Source: Neoconidiobolus thromboides FSU 785
Taxonomy: Eukaryota > Entomophthoromycota > Entomophthoromycetes > Entomophthorales > Neoconidiobolaceae
Assembly: GCA_025603075.1 (NCBI GenBank)
Contig: MU626260.1
Coordinates: forward strand, 275,380 to 339,379
Length of the DNA: 64,000 bases
Reading direction: 5' to 3'
Shown: piece after piece, positions 47,348-60,905 of the stretch
Layout: every line of letters begins with the position of its first letter
Position numbering within the stretch: the stretch's first letter is position 1
Program-made: the position numbers and the translations under genes
The notes under the pieces: generated by a model
Seen by the model: only the letters and a program-made list of their open reading frames with translations
Told to the model about the DNA's origin: nothing
The model's database searches: none

Positions 47348-47685
47348 AATAATTATCTAAGCTACTTATTCAAATTACAGCGTTTTTTATAAAATTTCAA
47401 AAATACTAAAACTAGCAAATAAAATTAGAGCAAAATTTAACCTAAAGTAAACAACAATTTTAGCCAAAAGTTTGTACCATATTTTATAAAATATATCAAA
47501 CAAAAAAAGTTATTTACTTCACTTAACATGCTTTATGCTTTAATTGCAAGTTGATATTGTAAACTGTGATGTAAAGGCTGGTTTTGCTATCACTAAATTT
47601 CAGCTTAGTTTGTACATTAATTTTGACATCTTTAAAACTTTATAAAAGACATTGTAGCAACATAACATTTCTTAATAGTAATAAT

Positions 47686-47756
47686 ATAGATTTGAAGGGA
47701 TGTGTTACTGGACATACAAACCATTTGTCCATAGTGGCTAGTCCCTTCAAATCTAT
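47686..47756. repeat. Two-tier inverted repeat (stem-loop)
   Basis: Outer arms ATAGATTTGAAGGGA (47686-47700) and TCCCTTCAAATCTAT (47742-47756) are perfect 15-bp complements. Inside them GGACA and TGTCC form a second short stem. 71 bp in total. Confidence 0.7.
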
Positions 47757-48028
47757 GTTATTTAGTATCAACTTTTGTTTCAACTTTTAGCTTAAAATAT
47801 TTCTATTTTTTATGTTGGTTAAAGAGTGATCTAAATATCCAATAAACTCAAGTTCCTAAAACCAGTAACTCATTCTAATTTTTCGAATAAAATGCAAATT
47901 TTCCCATAACATTGATCCCAGAATGAATTCCAAATAAACATTTTAAAATATCATTCTTCAAATTCAATTCCATTCAGGAAACTAGAATTATATAGAACAA
48001 ATAGAAATTATAGAATTGTTGAAGAAAC

Positions 48029-50694
48029 ATGGGTAAAGGGTTCCATCATCGAGCAACAACGAAACAAGTGAATAAAAAATTTAAAAGTAAACATAGTAGT
48101 AAAAATGCATTACGTGATTTAGCCAAAGGAAAAGTGAATGCTATAAAATTAGCTAAAGGCAAATTAGCTGGAGATTTGAATAAATCAGATCGAAAAAATC
48201 AAAGCAAAATGCAATTAAAAAATAAACAATTAAAATTGGATGAGTTAAATCAATTATTTAATGGGAAATTAGGAATAACTAAGTTAGTAGTAAGTTCGAG
48301 ATGAAAAGTTTTCTTTGAAAGATAGATATTGATTGGATTCACTTTTTAGGCAGTAGTCCCATTATGTGAAGATGTTAGTAGTCTTGATTTAATTGGTAAA
48401 TTATTTAATTCAAGTAAACAACAGTTACCAGAGTCATTTACATCCAGTGTTACTTTACAGTAAATATTAATTTATCATCTTGAAAATAGGAAATAAGAAT
48501 ATTTGAATTAATAATTTTTTTAAATAGATCCGATATTCTAAAACATAAATTACAATTTCAAATATTACCTCGAGATTTGTATACCATATTAGACGGTGTT
48601 AAAGTGGCTGATTTTGTTATCTTTGTTTTATCAGCTACTAAAGAGGTGGACCAATTTGGTGAACTTTGTATTTCTTCAATTCAAGCTCAGGGTATTCCTA
48701 ATTCATTTAATTTTGTAGAGGTAAAGAGAAATTTTTTACTAGAAATATTAAAAACTAAAAGATGCTAATACATTTTTTACATTAAAAAAATATAGGGCTT
48801 AAATCAAGTACCAGTCAAATCTCAACCAGATGTTAAAAAATCATTATCTAGCTTTGTTAATTATTTTTTTCCTGAAAATGATAAGGTATTTAATGCAGAG
48901 AATGAAATGGTAATATTTTCATTTAATAATTTATTAAAGTTAATTATTTTATTTTATAGGAATGTTTAAGTGTATTAAGATCCATTGCTACTCAAACCCC
49001 GAAATTAATTTCATTTAGAGAAAATCATCCTTATTTATTTGCAGATCATGTAGATTATCAAGTGGATAATAATAATCAAGTAAAAAATTAATAGAGTATA
49101 TAAATAATATAGCTAATAATATTAATAATTTTTGTAGGAATTTGGTACATTAGCAGTGACTGGTTTTGTACGTGGTAATAATTGGGATATTAATCGATTA
49201 GTTCATTTACAAGATCTAGGAGATTTTCAAATTAGAGCAGTAAGTTTTATAAAATAATACTTTTTATATTTATTTTATATTTACTTTATATTTATTTTAT
49301 TTTAGATTGAAACAGCTGTTAATCCATATCTTGGTGAACATACAGTAACTAATAATATTTAATAATAAGAAACTAATAATAAAAAATTAATAATATTAAT
49401 AGATTCAAACCCAAATAGCTAATAAAATGCAGTTATTACCAAACCCTGAATTACAAGTAATTTTTAAAAATTCTATAGAAAGCAATTAATTAATATCAAA
49501 ATATTTACAGGATTCTTTAATTAATTGTAATGAACCTGATTTAATGGAAGGTGAACAAACGTGGCCAACAGAACAAGAATTAAAAGAAGCAGATGAAAGA
49601 ATTGAACAACTTGGATTAGACACAGAAACCAAACCAAGAACTAAAAGAGTCATTAAAGGTACTTCTTCTTATCAAGCTGCTTGGATTGTAGAATCCGAAG
49701 GTGAAGAAGAAGACTTAGAAATGGATGAAGAAGAAAATGAAGAAGAAAATGAAGATTCAGAAGAAGAATATGAAGATATTATTGAAGAAGATGAACAAGT
49801 AGAGGATAATAATAATGCTGATTTATTAACTAAAGAAGAAGATATGGAGCAGTAAGTTATTAAATATTATAGTGATTTTAAAATTATTTTATTTTTATTA
49901 TTTTATTTTAGTTATAATGAATATCTTAAACAAAGAGAGAATGAATTTGAAGGTAATAAAGAATTCCCAGATGAAGTAGATACCCCATTAAATACTACGG
50001 CTCGTACAAGATTTCAAAAATATAGAGGAATGTTGTCTATCAGATCTTCTCCTTGGGATCCTTATGAAAATTTACCAATGGATTATTCTAGAATATTCAT
50101 GATTAAAGATTACCTTCAAACTAAAAGAAAAGTAATTAAATTAGCCAATACAATTGATGAGAGTAAAGTAAAAGCAGGATCTTATGTTACAATTTATATT
50201 GATAAAGTACCTAGAAGTATCGAAAGTAAGTAGTTATTTTTTAATATAAATTTTAATAAATTAAGTATTAATAAATATACCTTTATAGAAATGTATAATA
50301 GAAATTTACCTTTTATTCTATTTGGTTTATTACAACATAGTAATAAAATTACATTATTGAATTATAATGTCATTCGTACTACAGAATATAAAGAAGTTAT
50401 TAAATCAAAGGTAACATTTTTATAATAATAAATAATAGTATATATTAATTAATTTTCTAATATTAATTCAGGATCCAATATTAATTCAAAGTGGATTTCG
50501 TCGATATAAAATTCAACCTATATTTTCTCAAAATGCAAAAAAATCGAAACCGTTAAATAATGTTTATAAAATGGAGCGATTTTTACCATCAGGAGATTCA
50601 TATAATTTATCTTTTTATGGTCCTATTCAATTTTCTAATGATTCTTGTTTATTATTTAAAAAAGATATACAACAAAGTAAGTTTTTTAAAATAG

Positions 50695-50726
<32 letters not shown>

Positions 50727-51236
50727 TCTATTTTAGTTTTATATTTTATATTAATTTATTTATTAATTTGTTTATTCATTTATTTATTTATTTATTTAGA
50801 TGTTCAATTAGTAGCAACAGGAACGTTTAAAGATTGTGATTGTAATAGGATAATAGTCAAAAGGATTATATTAACTGGTCATCCATTTAAAGTGAATCGT
50901 AAATCAGCTGTAGTTAGATTCATGTTTTTTAATAAAGAAGATATTGCTTGGTTTAAACCAGTTCAATTAATTACCAAGTTTGGTCGACTTGGACATATTA
51001 AGGATTCCATTGGTAAGTTTTTAATTTATTATTTTAGACTATATCTAAATAATGTTCTTATATTTTATATTATATTAATATTAATATTAATAATTATTTT
51101 TATTTTAGGTACTCATGGACATATGAAATGTGTATTTAATAATCCAATCAAACAACATGATACTGTTTGTCTTTATCTTTATAAAAGAATTTTCCCTAAA
51201 TGGAATACTCAATTATTTAATCGTTTACAAGGTTAA
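48029..51236 (+). CDS. TSR1: Ribosome biogenesis protein Tsr1 (20S rRNA accumulation 1)
   Basis: GTPase-like but catalytically inactive 40S assembly factor needed for late maturation of the small subunit. Fourteen exons: 48029-48289, 48350-48459, 48528-48720, 48796-48909, 48960-49079, 49138-49239, 49306-49344, 49403-49456, 49511-49851, 49912-50225, 50289-50410, 50472-50676, 50800-51012 and 51109-51236. They sum to 2316 nt and 771 residues, the normal length. Family signatures are seen at the N-terminus (HHRATTKQVNKKFKSKHSSK, AKLVAVVPL-like KLVAVVPLCED), in the middle (EQTWPTEQELKEADERI, SSYQAAWIVES) and at the C-terminus (GTFKDCDCNRIIVKRIILTG, GTHGHMKCVFNNPIKQHD). An acidic Glu-rich loop follows the central motif. 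Intron 12 contains a 47-nt near-perfect palindrome. Confidence 0.95.
50688..50734. repeat. Near-perfect 47-nt palindrome in TSR1 intron 12
   Basis: Arms AAAATAGAATAATAATAAT... and ...ATTATTATTCTATTTT pair over 22 bp with a 3-nt centre. Confidence 0.85.
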
Positions 51237-51475
51237 ATAATAATAATATTAAAGTTATAATTATATAGAAAATAGATTATTAGATTATTATGTTTTTTAT
51301 TTTTATTTTTATTTTTGTCTATTTTTGCTTATTTTATTATTGAATTTTTTAATATAAAAAATAGAAAAGTTATTAGATTCAAAAATTGTAAAAAATAAAC
51401 AAATCTAAAAAAAGTTCAAGAGTGGCTTATTTTTTTTTAATTCTTTTAGCACAAATCAACGATTATAAAGAAATA

Positions 51476-54400
51476 ATGGGTTGGATTAATAACAGTGCCA
51501 TTATCTATAATACATATCAAGATTTAATTTTATTAGAAAAAAAACATAATCAAGAACAACTTACTTCGTCTGATTTACAACCTAATACACCTATCAATAC
51601 TAAATCTAATGTTCCCGAGATTAACATAATTGATGAATCAGGGGTTTCAGTACCAATTTCTCATTCACATAGTAATAGTATTGGTACTTTTAATGTCAAA
51701 TCTACTGTTAGTTCCCCACTACAGCAGAATTTTCATTTAACACAGGATAATAAACCATATAATAAACTAAATCATTCAATACCTAAAGATAAAGGCATAT
51801 TAAGTTTACACTTGGCTCCAAATAAAGAATATTTTATATGTATTACTCATAGTTCAGTAGAATTATGGGTGAATAAAGTAAGTTTTTTAATTGACTGATT
51901 GATTTAATGTTTAAGATTTATGGCTTTAAATAGCCCACTATATTGGTAGCTCAAATTATACGCACCGAGGATTCTTTAGTTACTCAAGGAGGGAATGTAG
52001 ACATTAGTTGGAAAAAAGAAAGTAATGCATTTTGTGTATTTGTAAGCATTTATTATTTAATTATAACAATATTATATAATATTATAATATTATTTATTTA
52101 TTTATTTCAATTAATATTAATATTTCTTATTTTTTGTAGACAACTAAAGGATATATTTATTTTTATGATATTACTAATAAATTAATCAACAAATCCAATA
52201 ATCGACAAAATTATTACCCTTTAAATCAAGATATTTCCAATCAATTAAATAGTTTTGATATTAATAATAATAATAATTGTTGGTTAAGAAATCCAAATAA
52301 ATATTTTGATTTAAAAATTAATATAATTATATTCGTTGAGGCAGGGATTAGATGGTAAGTTAACGAGCAATAATAATTTGATTTAATAGCATAAATATAT
52401 TTATACTTATATTATTTAATATTACATGTTATTAATATTATTAATTATTTTAGTTTAATGTGTTTAAATGATGAAATATTAGTATCAACAGAAAGAAATC
52501 CATCCCTTAATTCTTATGGCTGGAAAGAGAAAGTATTATTATCTTCTTTACATTTGGCTTATGATGCTAAATTTTTAACTAATTCAAATGGTAATCAATG
52601 ATATAGTATATGATTTATAATTATAATATTATTATTTATTTAAATTTATTTTAGTAATGATTAATGAAATCAATTATGATAATTATCAAAATTTATTTTT
52701 ATTTTTAACTTCGGATGGCTCAGTTTATTTAACTAAAAGAAAAGTTGAATTAAGTATCGTATGTCAATTATCATTAATAATTAATAATTAATAATTAATA
52801 ATTAATAGTTTGCTGCTGGATCACCTTATGAATGGAATGGTGTACCATGTCATTTATGTGATGGTACTATTGATAGTTATGCTATTCATCTAGCAATTAA
52901 TATCAATTATTATTTGGTTGCTGTAGCTATGAAAAAGTAAGCATTGTAATACATAATATATATTATATATTAACATAGTATATTTAGTAATCAAATTTAT
53001 ATTTATAATTATACAAAAAATGGTAATTCTGTTAAATTAAGTTATAAGATTCAAGTAAATAGTAAAAGTAAGTAGTTAGTTTAATTATATATTCTTTACA
53101 TTAATTATTAATAATAATAATTAGTTAACTGTATTAATTGGTCTGAAAATGGGCAAATATTAGCAGTGGGTACATCGAATAAGGGATTAATAATTTATCA
53201 TTTATTTAATGATATACCCTCGTTTGTAGCTAATAGTGGAAAACATGGATTTGGGTTAAAGTAATATAAATTAAGGTGATGATGTAACAAATTACTCAAT
53301 GAGTTTTTTTAGTTCAATTACAGATGATGATCCATTTTCAGATGTCGTTCATTGGATGGTAAATTAACATCATTATAATATAACAACAATTTGATAAAAA
53401 ATTAATATATTATTATTATTAGAGATGGAATAGTAATGATAATGAATTGTTAATTATATCGAATAAAAATGAAGAGACAAGTAAACATATTTAATAATAA
53501 TAAGAAACTAATTTACTAAATAATTGACTTAATTTAATATTATTTAACTATTTTAATAGAAGGCAAAATTTATAGTTTAAATTTTGAACTATTAAATAGT
53601 ATGAATTATCATACAGATAATAATATTAAATTTCCAATATTATTTGACAATAATCAAATTAAAATGCAATTTTTTGAACAAACAGAACTAGGTTCTATTA
53701 ATCCCAATGCATTAGCACATGTTTCCCAAGTAAGATTGTTCCTTTTTATTAATGTTAATATTAATATTTTAATTTAGATACCTTTGATTTATGCTATGGA
53801 TAATTTTCCTATTAAAGTAATTCAATTTATTATGTTTAACTGGTTTTAATTTTTAATTTTTAATTTTAGTTTGTTAGTGCTAACAAAGATGGTACTCATA
53901 TTGCTATTGCTGGTCAACATGGACTAGCTCATTATTCTTTAATATCTAAAAAGTGGAAATGGTTTAATCAACATAATCAAGTAAAGTTAAATTAATAATA
54001 TAAGTATAATATACTAATGTTAATAAATAATTTTAGGAACAATCTATAATTTGTTTAGGGGGTATAATTTGGTTTAAACAATCAATTATAATTGGATGTA
54101 AAATTGACGATCATAAAAAATATATGGTAAATTAATAATAATATATTAATATTAATAAATAGATTAATATTTTAAATAGATTAAATCGTTTCCAAGAGAA
54201 AAAAATTTAGATATAACTAACGTTAGTTATTCAATTGAATTAAATGAAGAACCCATTTATTTAAATTTAGTTAACCAATTTTTATTGGTTTATACAAAAG
54301 ATAATATTTTAAATTTTTTTGAAGTATTTTCGGATTCAAATGGTAATTTATTGTTAATATTATAATATTATAATATCATAATATCATAATATTTATTTAT

Positions 54401-55831
54401 TATTATGTTTTAGGTAGAGTTAATAATATGATACCTGTACATAAAATATCATTGGAAGGGGTAGTTAAATCACCAGAAATAGTCAAAGGAGTATCTTGGT
54501 TTCCAGGGAATATTAGAGAAGCATTTCCAAAAATGTTAATATTAGTAGCGGGTACATTATTAATGTTTACACCTGAAGTAGTAATTTCAATTAGTTTATT
54601 TTTTTTATCTAATATTTATTTAATATAATAATAGCAAGATAATTCTAATCAAACAAGATATAAAATAACAATGATATGTGAAAAAGTCAATTATTTTCAG
54701 CTATTAGATTTACCGTTAGCAGGAGTTCATTTTACTTTATGGGCTTATAGTGAAGGAGAAATTAAATTATGGTATTATTTACCTGAGGTACCTTATTATT
54801 ATGACAATATAATGGAAGATGAAGATTTTGAAGAAACAAAGACATTAAAACCAGAAATTGTTAATGAGTTCCGATATTGTTTAAGTTATAAAGTACCATT
54901 TTATGTAGTTCAATTAGATATTAAACAAGGATTGATATTTGGTATTGAACAAAATATGAATCAAAGTAATAATATACCAGGGCTTCAATTCATAGTTAAT
55001 TATAAATCACAAATATTATTCTATAAATTAATAGATGAATTAATAATGAATAATTTAGATCAAGAAGCTTATTTGTATTGTTTAAGTTATGAAACATTAC
55101 CTTATTTTAGTTTTGGTTTAGAAATATTTTTACATGATGTATTAGTTAGAGAAGCTGAACAATCAACAAACAATAAAACTAAAATTCAATTAGATGATGA
55201 AAATGAAACATTAGCTTCAGATACAGCTATGTTACCTAAAGTAGTCAATTTGATTAAACAATTTGTTCATTATCCACAAATTATAGTATCTTGTGCTAGA
55301 AAAATAGAAATTGCTTTATGGGATCATTTATTTCAAATTGTGGGCTCACCTATTTTATTATTTAATCATTGTATTAATACAAATCAATTAAAAGTTGCTG
55401 CTTCTTATTTAATAATTTTACATACCATGGAAAAAGAGGAGGTATCTTTTAATGCTACAAGCAAATTAATTCATTTATTAATTCGATATCAAGAAATGAA
55501 TTTATTTCATCAAGTGTTAAAATTTGTACTGAAAATTCATGGGACTAAAGATATCAAGTTTTTAAATAAATATCTGGCTTTTGATTTAGATGTATTAATA
55601 GAAAATAAAGATGATAAAGATAATATGTTTCATGAATCTCCCACTGATTTGTCCCCACAATTGGAAGCTATTAAGGTGGAGGAAGATGCAAATGATTTGG
55701 AAGTAATTAAAACAGAAGATGGAGCAGTTGAACTAAGTGAAAATCAAAAATTAGAGTTGATTGAAAAAAAGGAACTAGATTTATTTTATGGAGAAGAAGA
55801 AAAAGAAAAAGAGAATCAAGAGAATAAATAA
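51476..55831 (+). CDS. RIC1: Ric1, subunit of the Ric1-Rgp1 Rab6/Ypt6 exchange factor
   Basis: Large WD40-plus-helical subunit that with Rgp1 activates Ypt6/Rab6 at the Golgi for retrograde traffic. Seventeen exons were traced with unbroken frame: 51476-51877, 51934-52041, 52140-52354, 52454-52590, 52655-52758, 52809-52936, 52988-53067, 53125-53260, 53313-53358, 53423-53480, 53560-53729, 53778-53816, 53870-53980, 54037-54126, 54180-54342, 54414-54577 and 54635-55831, giving about 1115 residues. Diagnostic stretches are GGNVDISWKKESNAFCVFTT, LLDLPLAGVHFTLWAYSEGE and the RIC1 C-terminal domain with LPYFSFGLEIFLHDVLVREA and VSCARKIEIALWDHLFQIVG. Start ATG at 51476 is preferred, because the upstream 54 nt begin only with GTG. 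The last ~60 residues are a Glu/Lys-rich tail. Confidence 0.92.
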
Positions 55832-56116
55832 AGAAGTTATGGAAACAAAAGCGAATGATAGTAAAAGATAAGAGGTAGAGGGAGATGATAATAAATATGG
55901 ATTTTAATATTGTATAGTTTAATTTGATTGATTGAAATAAAAAACATATATGTTTATTTATCAGAATATTAACACATTTTAGTTTTTTTAATTATTTAAA
56001 TAATTGAATTAATTTATATAATGTAAATAAAGAAATAGTGACTTTTATAATCTCATTATTTCACATTAAGGGTTATCAATGGAATTTTTATTTAACAGAA
56101 AATCAAAAATGAAATA

Positions 56117-56200
56117 TATGGGGATGTTTGATTGGTTTCTTTTTTTTTCAATTTTTAAATACTTTATGTCTTAAAAACTTTGCTTAAATTCTGTAAAAAT
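56117..56200 (-). mobile_element. Decayed or variant MITE copy
   Basis: ATATGGGGATGT end preserved, then ATTGGTTTCTTTTTTTTTCA and AAAACTTTGCTTAAATTCTG. The second half differs from the consensus but resembles the degenerate copy near 62980. Confidence 0.5.
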
Positions 56201-56386
56201 TAATTGCTAATAAAAAAGCAAAAGTGGTTAAAGTAGTTTTAAGTTGTTTTATTATAATTTATAAATTAGCAGAGTTTTTAATAAATTTAATAAAAATTCT
56301 CGGATTAGTAAGACTTTTACTAATATAACCTACATACTAATATTAATCAAAGCTGTAATATGCAAATATATAAATATATAAATATA

Positions 56387-56485
56387 TGGGGATGTATTTT
56401 TGTGTTTGATAATTTTACTAACAATTATTCTACTCAAATAGCGCTTAAAAAATGAAAAAAGTAATGAAGACAAAAGATATCCTCG
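56387..56485 (+). mobile_element. MITE copy 19
   Basis: ATATGGGGATGTATTTTTGT left end, TCAAATAGCGCTTAAAAAA core, right end TATCCTCGTATA. Confidence 0.9.
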
Positions 56486-56651
56486 TATAATAGTTTTGAT
56501 TTACTTATTTTTGATCTTTTTGTATTTTTAATAGTAGGTTGTAATGTTGATATTTTATTGTTATTAGTTCTTTTTAAATATTCATGTTGGTTTCTATTTC
56601 CATCCCTATTTTTATTAAATCTAAAGCTTCCATATTAATCAAAAAAACATA

Positions 56652-56750
56652 TGGGGATGCTTTTTTTGGCTTCATTACTTTTCCCATTTTTTAAGCGCTA
56701 TTTGAGTAGAATAATTGTTAGTAGTTATTAAACATAAAAATACATCCTCA
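56652..56750 (-). mobile_element. MITE copy 20
   Basis: CATATGGGGATGC ... ACATCCTCATAC; GGCTTCATTACTTTTCCC and intact core TTAAGCGCTATTTGAGT. Confidence 0.92.
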
Positions 56751-57151
56751 TACTGAAACTATAGCCAATAATAATTATTATTATTTTCTATTTTCTGCTT
56801 CTTTTAAAGTACTAATTTTATACATCACTTGATTAAGTTTATTGTTATTAATAGTAAACTAGTGGTTTTCTTGTTTTATCATAAATTTCATGAACTTTAA
56901 ATTACTATAAACAGTTATTAAAATTAATATAAATGAGTTATAACATTTATATAATGTGTTTTACTTTATTATATTAAGTTTTTAAAAATTTCATTAAAGT
57001 TTAGTTATAAAAGCCTGTATTTTGTTTTTATTTTGATAAGTAAAATTAAACAACTATAATTTATATGTTATACATCTGTTAGACAATCGATAAAAATAAT
57101 ACAAAACATGGTAATTAAAGAAACTAGTTATTTAAAAAAAATAATGCAAAA

Positions 57152-57254
57152 TAAGGGACTGTTTTTTTTAGTTTGATTATTTTTCCATTTTTTTAAGCGC
57201 TATTTGAGTAGAATAATTGTTATTAAAATTCTTGAGCAAAAAAACACATCCACA
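57152..57254 (-). mobile_element. MITE copy 21
   Basis: AAGGGACTGTTTTTTTT left end (decayed), TTAAGCGCTATTTGAGTAG core, right end ACATCCACATA. Confidence 0.88.
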
Positions 57255-57292
57255 TAACTTAGTTTTAAGCTTGTCAAATTTAATCAATCATA

Positions 57293-57391
57293 TAAGGATG
57301 CATTTTTTTGTTTAAGAATTTTAATAACAATTATTCTACTCAAATAGCGCTTAAAAATGGAAAAAGTAGTGAAACCAAAAAAATACTCCCG
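57293..57391 (+). mobile_element. MITE copy 22
   Basis: TATAAGGATGCATTTTTTTG ... ACTCCCGTATG; core TCAAATAGCGCTTAAAAAT. It lies about 40 bp from copy 21 in the opposite orientation and shares its TTATTCTACTCAAATAG variant. Confidence 0.9.
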
Positions 57392-57743
57392 TATGTTAAG
57401 GACTTAAATTTAAAATTTGGGTTAATTTCTAAACTCTGAAAACAATTCAGATATCCTCATATTGGAGTTTTTAAAAATTTATCAAAATTTAGTATAAAAC
57501 TTTGTTTTATTTTTATTGTAGTTTATCAATATAAATATCAAGATCTTCATTTCTATTTTTTTAATATGTTTTCAAACCTTACTTCTGTTTTTCGTTTTAT
57601 TAACCCTTAGCTTATCGTATCTCCTTACTTATTATCTAGCTTACTTTCTACAGTGTCTTTTGTTTAATACCCAATCAACTTTTTAATTAAAATCCCGCGT
57701 TTTTACCATTATAATCTTAAGTTTAAATAATAACTTTAGTATA

Positions 57744-57840
57744 TAGGGATGTATTTTCTTATTTAAGGACTTTAACAATTATTCTACTTAGATAGCGCTT
57801 GAAAAATGGAAAAAGGAATAAAATAAAAAAAATACTGTTA
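57744..57840 (+). mobile_element. MITE copy 23
   Basis: ATATAGGGATGTATTTTCTT ... AATACTGTTATA; core TTAGATAGCGCTTGAAAAA; right end decayed. Confidence 0.8.
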
Positions 57841-59588
57841 TACTTTAATTTATTTTTACATTTATTTATTTTATCACTACTTAATGTAATATTTTATATT
57901 CTCCTTTTTGGATTCGATGAAAAGTAGGAAAATAATAAATCTGTATTATAAGATTTATAGTTACACTTTCTGAAGTAATACAGTATTTTAATATTAATTA
58001 ATGTGGTGTTTTAATGTTCTATTTTAGTAATAATATATATAAAATTACACCAATGATTTTATTATTACTATAAAATAAATACAAATTTTAAGAATTATTT
58101 GATTAAAAATTAAAAATCAACTAAAAACTCAATACTCATTTTAAATATATACTCCCACTCACAATATTATAAAAAAACATTTAAACACCACTTTTTTATA
58201 TTATTAAAACAAAACTTGAAATTTCACTCACAACCTTGATTTTATTAAACTTAGACATCTTATTTTTTTGCATCTGTAAACCATAGGATATCTTAATTTT
58301 AACTATTACTATTATCTAAAGTCTAAATTTTTTACTATTATAGTATTTCATATCGAATAAATATTTTACTAATGAGCCTTTTTACCTATATTATCTTCAG
58401 TTTCACTGTTATGTTTTTATTTATTAATGAAACAGCTAATTTTTCCTTTTTGTAAAAATCTTGATAGGCTAATGAAATCTAAATGTCTTCGTTTCTGAGA
58501 GTTAAAAAATCGAATAAAAGAGGAGAAAGTAAAAAAGAAATGAAGAGGTAATATAACTATGTTATATTTCAAATAAGGGCTCAAAATAGAGCAGTTGGTT
58601 TCTGATGTAAAAAGAATGTGATATATCAAGGTAAATTTAAATTAGTATAGAGCTTTTTATGTATTAAGAGGAAAATCCGCAAAAGGATGAGCTGAGATAT
58701 CCTTAGGAAAAAACTTAGTGTATCAAGGGTGAATGGTCTACAAAATTGTAGTCACAACAAATACTTGGTAGAATGGAGCTAATATATACATGAATAGGAC
58801 AATTGAGGATATAAGGGTTAATTTACTCTTATTTTATTTTTAAAGTTAACTACAAATTATTAAAATTATACAATACAGTTTGTATTATCAAAATTGGTTG
58901 TCCATTCTCCTTTACGCCCATAAGCTCAGGTTAAAACAACCGTCCTTATCTGAATTCTCTCGTGGCTATTATTGATGGACTTTTTACTAAATAAAAAACA
59001 ATGTCTTTGATATCAAATTGGAAAAAAAATATAATTAGAAAAGTCAATATAACGATAAAATAAAATTGACATAACGAAATAAAGTTAAAATAGGAAAACA
59101 AAAACATTTAAATACAAACTGAAATATTAAAATTGAACAATATTAAATTTAATAAAATTTTATTCATAATCTAATTTACAAAACTTTAATTAAATGTCAC
59201 TTATTTTAATATTAATAGATATCTAATGAATTGATGAATTATTTGTTTAATAGCATTTTTTAAATAAATTTAAATTAGCTACCAATGTAATTAAACACTA
59301 AAAGTGCTGACATTACATATTAGTACAGCTATTTGTTTTTGTTTTTATTTGATTAAGTTATAAAATTATAAAAATCAAACATTGTCTGATTGAGTATATC
59401 ACTCAAGAGTTTAAAAATAATTACTCAATTTCCCTGCTTAATTCTTTTTTGAATTATACATCTATTCGGAAGGTTTAGTTTATTTAAGGTTTTGAAGAAT
59501 ATCAATATATAAAATATTTGAGAAAAATTCAAAGATTTTGAAATTTTTAACAGGCAAGACAGAACGCAACATTTTGTAAGCTATCATA

Positions 59589-59660
59589 TGGCCTATCCAA
59601 GATTCGAAATTTGAGCTTTGACTAATGAGAGCCACTGTCTTATCATTCGGCCACCCCTCT
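59589..59660 (-). pseudogene. Possible tRNA relic
   Basis: On the minus strand an A-box-like TGGCCGAATGATAAG and a B-box-like TTTCGAATCT are correctly spaced. The anticodon-like stem TGGCT/AGTCA surrounds a CAT, as in tRNA-Met. The acceptor and T stems do not pair, so at best it is a dead tRNA. Confidence 0.25.
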
Positions 59661-60891
59661 TTACTTGCTTAAATATTAATTTTTAATTTTTCACTTGTGT
59701 AATTTTAAAAAAATGCTACTAAAAATAGCATCTTTAGTAATAAACTTTAAGATAGTTTTTCAAAGCAGCTTTGTATTGTATTGCATTTCTGAGTGTCTTA
59801 GATGTCATAGACATACGTAAGTAATTTAAAGGAATTATTTTAGGTTTAATCTCTAATGATCTTTTGTTTAAAATAATAGAAGCAAAGATTAACAGATTTA
59901 TTTAACTTGATACAACCAACCCTTTTGGGCTAATTTAACCAGATGAATTGTTTTGAAAAGTATTTGTCAATAAGCATTTTTATATAAAGCTAGAAGATCT
60001 TCTAGCATTTTATCATAAAAGAAGTGTGATGTTTTTAAAGTAGGACATGAGAAAAAGAGCAACTGTCTTTAAGTTTTCAAAAAATAGGTGAGGTAGTGTC
60101 TGGAGTTATTTAGGTAAGGAACAAGTTATTAGAATTGAGAATAGAATTTGCTAGAGTGAATAACGGTAGATTTTAAATTCCTGACTCTTAGATAGAAAAT
60201 TAATGTTCTCAGTTTTTATTTAAATTAATAAAATTTATCAAAATTTAGTTACACCGCATCTAGTTTTTAATGTAATATGTGGCTTTAAACGATACATTGT
60301 ATATATACTACACCTTTAATAAAATATTTTACAAAATTGAAGTCAATAATGTAAATTAAAGTTTTATGTTATAAACTAATTCGATGTAAATAATAACTAT
60401 ATTACATTAAGGCATTTTTTATAAAAATAGATTATTTTAATAATAAGCATCAGGTGTGAAAATCTGATAAGTAATATCAACTTTATATAACAAACAGAAT
60501 ATTTCAAATATTAATAAATTTTGAATGATTTGGTAATTGAAGAAGTTTAAGTACCGTGGGTAATTTAACATGATCTTAAAGAACCAATCGATTGAATAAA
60601 AAAATTACTAATGAATAGAATAAATAAATATTTTAATTAAGTAAAAAAAATTATAAAAAAATTAAATAGCAAATGTATTATTGATTATATATATGGATTT
60701 TTTAAAAATTCTAGTATTTATACTAGTTTAATATCTTGATAAGTAAACTACAACATTAATTAATTCAAGATATCATCTTTATTTATTCTTAATTAATTCA
60801 TATTCATTAGTAGCTCGAAAGGCCAAATAACGAATCCTGTTTTCTACTTAATATTTAGCTTATATTTAGTATACAGAGTTTTTTTTAAAAC

Positions 60892-60905
60892 TATATATAA
60901 AAAAA
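60892..60905 (+). promoter_or_regulatory. TATA-like box of the secreted-protein gene
   Basis: TATATATAAAAAAA about 35-48 nt before the ATG at 60940. Confidence 0.4.

Larger units (their letters stand above)
47204..48028. other. Intergenic upstream of TSR1
   Basis: Contains a decayed MITE (47262-47347) and a two-tier inverted repeat (47686-47756). An open frame at 47584-47790 runs through the inverted repeat and is not called. Confidence 0.5.

Noticed and set aside
47584-47790. Open frame before TSR1
   Set aside because: Runs through a perfect inverted repeat; starts without ATG and has no coding features.
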